This document shows positions 1 to 5,134 of a stretch of 5,709 nt of DNA, piece after piece. This DNA is from Oscillospiraceae bacterium (GTDB lineage Bacteria; Bacillota; Clostridia; Oscillospirales; Oscillospiraceae), in contig JAISFB010000192.1 of the NCBI GenBank assembly GCA_031263805.1, forward strand, positions 1 to 5,709, read 5' to 3'. Numbering within the stretch: the first letter of the stretch is position 1; each line of letters begins with the position of its first letter. Made by a program: the position numbers and the translations under genes. The notes under the pieces are model-generated. The model had not been told where the DNA came from. It was given only the letters and a program-made list of their open reading frames with translations, and ran no database searches.

Positions 1-869
1 GTCTGCGCCGCCGCCGCCGCTATCGGCGCGGAGCCGAGCCCGGATTCGTTTGAAAACAGGCCGCGGGCGACGCCGAACCGAGCCGCCGTCATAACAGTCG
101 AGCCGACAAAGCCGCCGGACGCCGCGCGCGCCGTAAACGCGCCCTTAAATATCAGCGACAGCGTTTTTCCCAAAAACGGCGCGTTCATAATGAGTATGCT
201 AACGCAGCCGGCGGTGTAGAAAACCGCCATAAACGGAACAAGCAGCGTGCAGACCTTTGATATCGACTTGATACCGCCGAGGATAACGACAGCCGTCAGC
301 GCCGCCGTTACTACAGACGTCAGAAACGGCGGCGCGCCGAACTGCGTTTCAAGTATCCCCACGAGCGAGCCCGCCTGCGCCGACGAGCCTATCCCGAACG
401 ACGCGAGCGCGGCGAGCGCCGCGAACGCCAGCGCCAGAGAGCGGGAGCGCACGCCGCGCTCTAACGCGTACATCGGCCCGCCGAGCATAGTCCCGTCGGA
501 CGTTTTTACGCGGTATTTCACAGCGAGCAAGCCCTCGCCGTATTTCGTCGCGATCCCGAGCACGCCCGCCAGCCAGCACCACAGCACGGCGCCCGGCCCG
601 CCGAGCGCCACCGCCGTCGCCACGCCGACGATGTTCCCCGTGCCGATAGTCGCGGCCAGCGCCGTCGTCAGCGCTCCAAATTGTGAAACGTCGCCCTCGG
701 TAGCATCCAAATCCTTTGTGACGGAAAGCTTTATCGCCCGCCCTAAATGTCTTTGAACAAAATGGGTGCGGACGGTGAGCAGGATATGCGTGCCCATAAG
801 CAAAATGAGCATCGGCGCGCCCCAAAGAGCCCGACTGAGCTCGGACGCTATACGTTCTATTGCGGTCAT
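1..869 (-). CDS. AGCS-family alanine/glycine:cation (Na+ or H+) symporter, 3' end cut by window edge
   Basis: This is the N-terminal 289 residues of an inner-membrane amino-acid:cation symporter of the AGCS (AlsT/DagA-like) family, which normally has about 450-500 residues. Members import alanine or glycine with Na+ or H+. Family hallmarks are plain: a TIGTGNIVGVA stretch at residues 74-84; the GGPGAVLWCWLAGVLG signature at 90-105, followed by KYGEGLLAVKYR; GGPMYALERG at 130-139; and SNESGLGSAPIAAAAA at 273-288. Hydrophobic segments lie near 18-33, 66-90, 92-108, 145-162, 181-198 and 206-228. The ATG at 867-869 is chosen because a GGGAG Shine-Dalgarno (878-882) sits 8 bases upstream. The gene begins 53 bases after the kinase stop in the same direction, so it is probably the third gene of the FIST-kinase operon. 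Substrate and coupling ion cannot be read from the sequence. Family assignment is firm. Confidence 0.93.
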   Translation of the reverse strand, partial: MTAIERIASELSRALWGAPMLILLMGTHILLTVRTHFVQRHLGRAIKLSVTKDLDATEGDVSQFGALTTALAATIGTGNIVGVATAVALGGPGAVLWCWLAGVLGIATKYGEGLLAVKYRVKTSDGTMLGGPMYALERGVRSRSLALAFAALAALASFGIGSSAQAGSLVGILETQFGAPPFLTSVVTAALTAVVILGGIKSISKVCTLLVPFMAVFYTAGCVSILIMNAPFLGKTLSLIFKGAFTARAASGGFVGSTVMTAARFGVARGLFSNESGLGSAPIAAAAAQ

Positions 870-877
870 TTAGTGTG

Positions 878-909
878 CTCCCATCTCCGCGGCGCGCCGC
901 GAATATGGG
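878..909 (-). promoter_or_regulatory. Hairpin overlapping the Shine-Dalgarno of the AGCS symporter gene
   Basis: In the minus-strand transcript, CCCAT (905-909) pairs with ATGGG (880-884). Inside it, after a 3x3 internal loop, is the perfect 14-base palindrome CGCGGCGCGCCGCG (888-901). The GGG of the downstream arm is also the core of the symporter's GGGAG ribosome binding site (878-882). The fold would therefore hide the site. It starts 13 bases after the kinase stop codon, so ribosomes finishing the kinase could melt it, which would give translational coupling. There is no U-run, so it does not look like a terminator. Regulation is inference; the pairing itself is visible. Confidence 0.5.
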
Positions 910-922
910 CTTGCCGGCGCGG

Positions 923-3067
923 CTACGCGGGTATATATTCTCTCAGCTTTTCCAAGACCTCGTCTATATTTATCGGCTTGCCGATGTGGTCGTTCATACC
1001 GGCTTCGAGGCATTTTTCAACGTCCTCGCGGAATACGTTCGCCGTCATCGCGACGATAGGTACGGTCTTCGCGCGAGGGTGGTCGAGGGCGCGTATCCGC
1101 CGAGTCGCCTCGCAGCCGTCGAGCTCCGGCATCTGCATATCCATAAGGATCATATCGTAGCCGTCGGCGTTTTCCGCGAATTTCTCCACGGCCTCCAGCC
1201 CGTTTTCCGCGCAGTCGAGCGTCAGCTCGGTCGGCTCGAGCAGAGCGATGAGTATCTCGCGGTTTATTTCCACGTCCTCTGCGAATAAAACGCGCTTGCC
1301 GCGGAAGGCGCCGCCCGCGCCGGGTTCTTCTCTTGCCGCCGAAGCGTCCCGCCCGCGCAGACCAAGACAGTCGCTTATTATATCCGCGATCGGGGACGGG
1401 AACAGCGGCTTTGAAAGAAAGCGGCGCACGCCCGCCGCCCTTGCCCGCGCTTCGATATTATTCCATTCCGCGCCGGAGATCATAATGATGACGGAGTGCT
1501 CCGCTCCGCGGCGCGATATTCGCTCTGACAATTCTATGCCGTCCATATCGGGCATTTTCCAGTCTATGAAATAAATATCGTATCCGCCGCGCATGTCTAT
1601 CAGCGACAGCGCCTCCCGGCCGCCGACGGCGGCGTCGCATTTGAAGCCGAGACGCTTTGCGATGTCGAGGAAATAATCGAGCACCTCGGTCGAATCGTCC
1701 ACGACGATCGCGCGCAGGCTCCCGAGGGACACGCCCGGCGCGAGAAGGCTCCGCTGAGTCCCCGCGCCCTCGGCGACGCCGAGCCTGACGGTGAACGTGA
1801 ACGTCGAGCCCTGTCCGGGCTGCGAGTCCGCGCGGATATCGCCGTCCATCATTTCGACGATGTTCTTTGAGATAGCCAGACCGAGCCCCGTGCCGCCGAA
1901 GCGGCGCGATATGCCTGAATCCGCCTGCTCGAACGACGTGAACAGACGCGTCTTTTGCTCCTCGCTTATACCTATTCCCGTATCCGTTACGGATATGCGC
2001 ACGATGCATTCCTCGCCGGTGCGGGAAACAAGCTCCGTATTCAGCTTGACGGCGCCGCCCTCGGGCGTGAACTTCACGGCGTTCGAGAGCAGATTCGTCA
2101 CGACCTGCGCCAGACGCTGGTCGTCCCCGACAAGATGATCCGGTATTTTTTCGTCAATGCGCACGGAAAATTCCTGCCGCTTTTCCTCCACGCGGAAATT
2201 CACGACGTTTACGACCTTTGCCAGCATTTTTTCAAATGAGAATTCGGAGGGGGAGAGCTCGAATTTTCCGGCCTCGATCTTCGAGATGTCGAGAATATCA
2301 TTGATGACGCCGAGCAGGTGCGTTGACGCGTCCTCGATCTTGCCGAAGCAATAGTCCTTGCGGTCCAGGTCGTTTGAGCCGCGGCCTATCGACGTCATTC
2401 CTATTATCGCGTTCATCGGCGTGCGCATTTCGTGGCTCATATTCGATAAAAACGTGCTTTTCGCTCGGGAGGCTTCCTCGGCCGCGGTTTGGGCCTCCTC
2501 AGCCGCCATCCGCGCTTCCTCGGCCCGCTCCTGCGCGCGGCGTATATCGGTAATATTGTGCATCATCATAACGGACGAGACGATCTCGCCGGAAAACGAG
2601 TGCATAGGCGTCACGCGCGCGGCGAGCACGCGCTTTTCGTCGCCCACGGGTACGGTGCATTCAAATTCCACGGAGTCCCCGAGCACGATAGCGCGCTCAT
2701 ACGCCTCCGAGACCCGGTCGGCGAATTCATTATCGGTGTATTCCTCAAACACCTCGCGCAGCGTTTTGTTGCTGAGCCTGCCGAAATGCTCGACGCCCAT
2801 ACGGTCGAGAAACACCTTTGAGCAGTAGGCGAAACGCCCCGCGATATCCAGCAGTATTATGATGTCCTGGACGTTGTCGAGCAGGAGCGACATATACTGC
2901 TCCTGCTTCTCCTTTTCGGCGGAGCGCATAGCGGATACGGCCGCGAGCGACGCGGACACCGTCTTGTCGCGCTCCATCTTCGTCTGGAGCCGCGCCATTT
3001 GACGGCGGAGCTTCGTTATCTCGGCGTCCCGTTCCTCTATTTGTTTTATGTATTCTTCTTCCGTCAT
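923..3067 (-). CDS. Soluble PAS hybrid histidine kinase with two receiver domains
   Basis: This is a cytoplasmic hybrid sensor kinase of 714 residues with no signal peptide or membrane segment. Order of parts: N-terminal coiled coil (about 1-55); PAS domain (about 56-176); a short coiled coil made of three near-identical heptads (181-201); HisKA with SHEMRTP and phospho-acceptor His212; HATPase_c with N-box Asn329, DTGIG at 362-366 and GGTGLGL at 391-397; receiver 1 (about 451-565) with D457/D458, acceptor D502, S531 and K553; and receiver 2 (about 591-712) with E597/D598, acceptor D643, T675 and K697. All catalytic residues are present, so it should be active. There is no Hpt and no DNA-binding output, so phosphate must go to partners elsewhere. 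The ATG at 3065-3067 has only a modest AGGTG (3078-3082) 10 bases upstream. It follows the FIST gene by 48 bases, which suggests that FIST supplies its input. Domain calls are certain; the stimulus is unknown. Confidence 0.95.
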   Translation of the reverse strand: MTEEEYIKQIEERDAEITKLRRQMARLQTKMERDKTVSASLAAVSAMRSAEKEKQEQYMSLLLDNVQDIIILLDIAGRFAYCSKVFLDRMGVEHFGRLSNKTLREVFEEYTDNEFADRVSEAYERAIVLGDSVEFECTVPVGDEKRVLAARVTPMHSFSGEIVSSVMMMHNITDIRRAQERAEEARMAAEEAQTAAEEASRAKSTFLSNMSHEMRTPMNAIIGMTSIGRGSNDLDRKDYCFGKIEDASTHLLGVINDILDISKIEAGKFELSPSEFSFEKMLAKVVNVVNFRVEEKRQEFSVRIDEKIPDHLVGDDQRLAQVVTNLLSNAVKFTPEGGAVKLNTELVSRTGEECIVRISVTDTGIGISEEQKTRLFTSFEQADSGISRRFGGTGLGLAISKNIVEMMDGDIRADSQPGQGSTFTFTVRLGVAEGAGTQRSLLAPGVSLGSLRAIVVDDSTEVLDYFLDIAKRLGFKCDAAVGGREALSLIDMRGGYDIYFIDWKMPDMDGIELSERISRRGAEHSVIIMISGAEWNNIEARARAAGVRRFLSKPLFPSPIADIISDCLGLRGRDASAAREEPGAGGAFRGKRVLFAEDVEINREILIALLEPTELTLDCAENGLEAVEKFAENADGYDMILMDMQMPELDGCEATRRIRALDHPRAKTVPIVAMTANVFREDVEKCLEAGMNDHIGKPINIDEVLEKLREYIPA
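2465..2527 (-). repeat. Three tandem 21-base heptad repeats encoding the signalling helix
   Basis: Residues 181-187 (RAEEARM), 188-194 (AAEEAQT) and 195-201 (AAEEASR) of the kinase are three successive heptads. Each is encoded by 21 bases with similar nucleotide sequence. They connect the PAS domain to the HisKA dimerisation helix. Each unit is one coiled-coil heptad, so gain or loss of a copy would keep both the reading frame and the helical phase. Confidence 0.7.
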
Positions 3068-3115
3068 TTTTCGATCACACCTGCTTTCATATGCCGAATA
3101 TGAGCCTGTCGCGCC

Positions 3116-4279
3116 TCAGCGAAGCGTCATCGCTGTGTACGTCATATTATGAAAACGGTTCACAAGCCGCCCGTCGGAGGAACTGCGCACGGGGCAAATT
3201 TCCCCTCCGCTGTACATATACATATATGGGACGCGATCCCCAAGCCGCTCCGCGGTTTTATCCATCTCGTCATTCGACTGGGTCCCTAACGTGAGACAGC
3301 GCGAAAAGCAGGGGATGACAAACGCGACGGACGCGCCGTCCTTATCCAAATCGGCGGCGAGGATATCGAGAGCGTCCTCCGCCGTGCTCATAACACTGCC
3401 GTAGTCCACGTCGGCAAGTGCTATCTCAGCGCCTACGGGGACGGCTCCGCCGACGAGCATACCCTTGTCCGTGTTGCCGTACATCGAATACGCCGCGGGC
3501 TTTGTCCCGTCCTTGTAATCCACGAGTATCGGCAGGGAGGCTATCGCGCCCTCTTCCCCCGTCGATATCCCGATGCTCAAAAGATAATCCCGGACGGAAA
3601 CGCCGTTGATCTTCTTCAGCAGATATCCGTCGGACTCCGTGACGATGGCGCCTCTCCGCGTGACGTTGCTGTCCGAGATCGCCCTCGTGTAAAATTTGAA
3701 CTCAATGTCGCCGCTGACGAGTATAAGCGATAAAAGCCGATTCGCCGCTTTCCCGTTGTACGCCACAAGCGCGTCCTCGTACACGATGCCCGTGTTTGAA
3801 AGCGTGCCGAATACGGGCGCGCCGCCGCTTTCCTCGCTTAGCGCGAGAGTGTATCTGTCGCCGGAAATGTCGCGCGTCACGGGGCCGAACACCAGCGCGA
3901 GCGACGTTTCCCCGCCCAGACGGGAGAACGCGTCGCGATAGCACGCGCGCGTGGCTTCCTCGGCGTTTTCGTATGTTATCTCCCCGGAAACGGCCGCGGA
4001 GAATTTAACATCGTCGCTGGAGAGCACGGTGACGGAGACCTGCTCGAACGCGAGCTCCTTCTGAGTCCCGCCTGCCAGCACGGTGCAGCCGACAGTGTCG
4101 AACGGCAGCGCCTTTGAAACGGCCTCCAGCACGCCGGTCTCCAGCGCGTCCTGATAAAACGAAATGATCCCGACGTTGTTTTTCGGCAGCGCGCCGAGGT
4201 CAAGCTGAGAGAGTATTTCCTCCACAGCCGTGCGCGGATCGTCAAGCTCCGCCGTAAACGCCGTTTGCGCCTTTATCAT
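3116..4279 (-). CDS. Stand-alone FIST-domain sensory protein (FIST_N plus FIST_C)
   Basis: This 387-residue soluble protein consists almost entirely of a FIST N and FIST C domain pair. The family is a sensory module proposed to bind small ligands, possibly amino acids. Visible hallmarks are: GCTVLAGG at 64-71 followed by a beta-rich stretch; LALVFGPVTRDISGDRYTLA at 127-146; GGAPVFGTLSNTG at 152-164; RRGAIVTESDGYLLKKINGV at 208-227; FVIPCFSRCLTLG at 320-332; YSGGEICPV at 356-364; and RFHNMTYTAMTLR at the very C-terminus. The usual FIST_C ending (GEI-P ... HN-T) is intact, so the protein is full length. The ATG at 4277-4279 is chosen because a perfect AAGGAGG (4288-4294) sits 8 bases upstream. 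The frame stays open to a GTG at 4456, but that extension crosses the promoter and has no family similarity I recognise. It carries no output domain, so it probably works with the kinase encoded 48 bases downstream. Ligand unknown. Confidence 0.88.
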   Translation of the reverse strand: MIKAQTAFTAELDDPRTAVEEILSQLDLGALPKNNVGIISFYQDALETGVLEAVSKALPFDTVGCTVLAGGTQKELAFEQVSVTVLSSDDVKFSAAVSGEITYENAEEATRACYRDAFSRLGGETSLALVFGPVTRDISGDRYTLALSEESGGAPVFGTLSNTGIVYEDALVAYNGKAANRLLSLILVSGDIEFKFYTRAISDSNVTRRGAIVTESDGYLLKKINGVSVRDYLLSIGISTGEEGAIASLPILVDYKDGTKPAAYSMYGNTDKGMLVGGAVPVGAEIALADVDYGSVMSTAEDALDILAADLDKDGASVAFVIPCFSRCLTLGTQSNDEMDKTAERLGDRVPYMYMYSGGEICPVRSSSDGRLVNRFHNMTYTAMTLR

Positions 4280-4287
4280 TGATTTTT

Positions 4288-4294
4288 CCTCCTT
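4288..4294 (-). promoter_or_regulatory. Strong ribosome binding site AAGGAGG that fixes the FIST start
   Basis: AAGGAGG on the minus strand lies 8 bases before the ATG at 4277-4279. It decides the start against the longer open frame that reaches 4456. It is the strongest Shine-Dalgarno in this three-gene cluster; the kinase (AGGTG) and symporter (GGGAG) sites are weaker. Confidence 0.9.
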
Positions 4295-4310
4295 AATTTT
4301 TCCGGCGGGC

Positions 4311-4330
4311 GCGCCCGGTTTTTCGGGCGC
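4311..4330 (-). promoter_or_regulatory. GC-rich hairpin in the leader of the FIST operon
   Basis: GCGCCCG (4324-4330) and CGGGCGC (4311-4317) form a perfect 7-bp stem with a six-base loop, AAAAAC, in the transcript. It lies between the predicted promoter and the FIST ribosome binding site, 16 bases upstream of AAGGAGG. No U-run follows, so it is not a classical terminator. It may stabilise the 5' end of the message or take part in leader control; nothing identifies a ligand. Confidence 0.4.
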
Positions 4331-4391
4331 CGCCTCTTTTGTGTCCCGGTATCGTCCCTGAAAGCTCAAAATTAACCAATGCCGATTATTA

Positions 4392-4420
4392 AGTGTAGCA
4401 TATGCCATTCGGGTTTTCAA
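4392..4420 (-). promoter_or_regulatory. Predicted sigma-A/sigma-70 promoter for the FIST-kinase-symporter operon
   Basis: On the minus strand there is a -35 box TTGAAA (4415-4420), a 17-base spacer and a -10 box TACACT (4392-4397). The -10 box is preceded by TGC, which matches an extended -10. Transcription would start near 4385 and leave a leader of about 105 bases before the FIST start codon. Spacing and position are ideal and no other upstream promoter is needed. It is a prediction from motif match only. Confidence 0.65.
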
Positions 4421-4490
4421 GCTTTTTTTCATTGCAACTTCCCAACCGGTAACCACTTGCAGTGTTCCGCTAAAAATGCTAATGGAGACA

Positions 4491-4529
4491 AGTATACTGT
4501 CGAAGCTTTCGACTCAACATATAATGTTG
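4491..4529. repeat. Cluster of three adjacent dyad symmetries
   Basis: Three inverted repeats lie almost end to end. AGTATACT (4491-4498) is a perfect 8-base palindrome. GTCGAA-GCT-TTCGAC spans 4499-4513 and CAACAT-ATA-ATGTTG spans 4515-4529. A further palindrome, AACCGGTT, is at 4541-4548, and a related AACCGGTA is at 4444-4451. Such a cluster could bind dimeric regulators or form small hairpins. It lies about 70-110 bases upstream of the predicted -35 box, which is far for a simple operator, and it also lies inside the cryptic open frame. Confidence 0.4.
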
Positions 4530-4650
4530 GTCGCAGAGGAAACCGGTTAACGGCATCAACAGCTTTCACAAAGTGGGGCTATCTTGATTTCGTGCATTAT
4601 TCCTAAACTGTCACCCGTTTACGCGACAAATAACTAAAATTCGCATTGGT

Positions 4651-4684
4651 ACACAACGGTTCCGCCTGCGCGGAGCCGTTGTGT
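4651..4684 (-). terminator. 15-bp hairpin, probable terminator of the uxaC-oxidoreductase operon
   Basis: The arms at 4651-4665 and 4670-4684 (ACACAACGG... and ...CCGTTGTGT) match over 15 positions with one internal A-C mismatch on the minus strand (a G-U wobble on the plus strand) and a four-base loop. The hairpin starts three bases after the stop (4688-4690) of the probable C-terminal remnant of the oxidoreductase. No U-run follows directly; TTTT appears only about 11 bases later. It is therefore an imperfect intrinsic terminator or an RNA-stabilising 3' stem. Position and strength favour a 3'-end role. Confidence 0.5.
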
Positions 4685-4687
4685 CGT

Positions 4688-4753
4688 TCAAGAGATATAT
4701 ATGCCGTATATACTCACAGCGTCCGCGCCGTCTGTTTCAATCAGAGCGAACCT
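4688..4753 (-). pseudogene. Possible C-terminal remnant of the Gfo/Idh/MocA gene in another frame
   Basis: Just where the truncated oxidoreductase reaches its stop, a different minus-strand frame reads 21 codons ending in DGADAVSIYGIYIS, then TGA at 4688-4690. Its codon use resembles that of the host genes. The I-Y-x-I-Y-x-S pattern resembles the last helix of many Gfo/Idh proteins (AIYxSxxTG). If correct, the gene lost about 200 internal codons and changed frame at the junction near 4750. The piece is short, so the assignment is tentative. Confidence 0.3.
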
Positions 4754-5064
4754 GCCGCGAGCGACGGCGCCATAGGCTTTTCGCAGATCACGTGCTTGCC
4801 CGCTTTCAGAAAATTGATCGCGATTTCCGCGTGAACGTACGGCGGCGTGCAGACGCTGACAAGGTCGACGTCCTCCGCGTCCAAAATCGCGCGGTGGTCG
4901 TCGTGGATCTGGCAGTCGAGGTCAAACATTTGCTTTTGCGCCTCGGATTTGCTCGGCACAATGTCCACGAGATGTGTTATTTTGCAACGGTCTCCAAGGT
5001 CTAAGTACCCGCGCACGTGCGCATATGAGATGTTGCCGTTGCCGATGATCGCTACTCTCAGCAT
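4741..5064 (-). pseudogene. Gfo/Idh/MocA-family oxidoreductase, truncated after the N-terminal Rossmann domain
   Basis: The 107-residue reading frame is a clear N-terminal NAD(P)-binding domain of the Gfo/Idh/MocA family, which oxidises or reduces sugars, inositols and sugar acids. Visible are GNGNIS (8-13, dinucleotide loop), the acidic residue D34 in LVDIVPSK after the second strand, CTPP at 72-75, and HVICEKPMA at 91-99 with the EKP lysine K96. Family members have about 330-380 residues. Here the frame ends eleven residues after EKP, so the whole C-terminal substrate and dimer domain is missing. Start ATG 5062-5064 has AAGGAG (5073-5078) 8 bases upstream, so translation signals are intact. 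It follows uxaC by 37 bases and was presumably co-transcribed for hexuronate or related sugar metabolism. A stable short protein is possible, but a decayed gene is far more likely. Family certain; status inferred. Confidence 0.82.
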
Positions 5065-5072
5065 TTGATTTT

Positions 5073-5078
5073 CTCCTT
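5073..5078 (-). promoter_or_regulatory. Ribosome binding site of the truncated oxidoreductase
   Basis: AAGGAG on the minus strand lies 8 bases before ATG 5062-5064 and directly follows the last 19-base repeat copy. It fixes the start and shows that the initiation signal survived although the gene body did not. Confidence 0.8.
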
Positions 5079-5134
5079 ATTTTCAATTTACTTTGCGATT
5101 TTCAACTTGCTTTGCGATTTACAATTTGTTTTGC
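5078..5134 (-). repeat. Three tandem 19-bp imperfect repeats across the uxaC stop codon
   Basis: Read on the minus strand, three successive 19-base units (5116-5134, 5097-5115, 5078-5096) resemble GCAAAGCAAGTTGAAAATC. Copies 1 and 2 differ at three positions, and so do copies 2 and 3. The first copy encodes the last conserved residues of UxaC, the second contains its TGA (5102-5104), and the third runs into the next gene's ribosome binding site. The unit length is not a multiple of three, so each copy shifts the frame. Confidence 0.85.

Larger units (their letters stand above)
4381..4650. other. Low-GC gene-poor spacer with dyads and a cryptic open frame
   Basis: This stretch between two operons has about 41% GC by hand count, clearly lower than the GC-rich genes on either side. 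It contains no recognised gene. On the minus strand, a frame of 49 codons (4432-4578) is open between TAG (4579-4581) and TGA (4429-4431). It encodes a stretch that includes PLRPTLYVESKASTVYLSP, which has a protein-like look but no start codon with a ribosome binding site. The opposite strand is open as a 75-codon frame (4379-4606) that also lacks a ribosome binding site. It could be the remnant of a gene or of a small mobile or repetitive element with different base composition. I do not recognise it. Confidence 0.45.

Noticed and set aside
349..825. Open frame overlapping the symporter on the same strand in another frame
   Set aside because: Arg/Ala-rich shadow frame produced by GC-rich codons of the clear AGCS gene.
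888..901. GC palindrome as a stand-alone terminator after the kinase
   Set aside because: It lacks a U-run and lies directly against the symporter's ribosome binding site, so a translational role is more likely.
1458..2009. 183-codon minus-strand frame inside the kinase
   Set aside because: Arg-rich shadow of the HATPase and receiver region of the kinase, which has full family motifs in its own frame.
3064..3090. Eight-codon ORF (MKAGVIEK) whose TGA overlaps the kinase ATG
   Set aside because: It could act as a coupling leader peptide, but it has no ribosome binding site of its own and such short frames are common by chance.
4311..4330. Intrinsic terminator at the GC-rich leader hairpin
   Set aside because: No U-run follows on the minus strand, and on the plus strand there is no upstream gene to terminate.
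4280..4456. N-terminal extension of the FIST frame starting at GTG 4454-4456
   Set aside because: The extension crosses the promoter and leader hairpin and has no good ribosome binding site. A perfect AAGGAGG stands before the ATG at 4277-4279, where FIST similarity begins.
4379..4606. 75-codon plus-strand open frame in the low-GC spacer
   Set aside because: There is no ribosome binding site, no recognised motif, and it is antisense to the cryptic minus-strand frame and the promoter. Kept only as part of the spacer description.
5078..5134. CRISPR array
   Set aside because: The 19-bp units are directly adjacent, with no spacers between them, and no cas gene is present.
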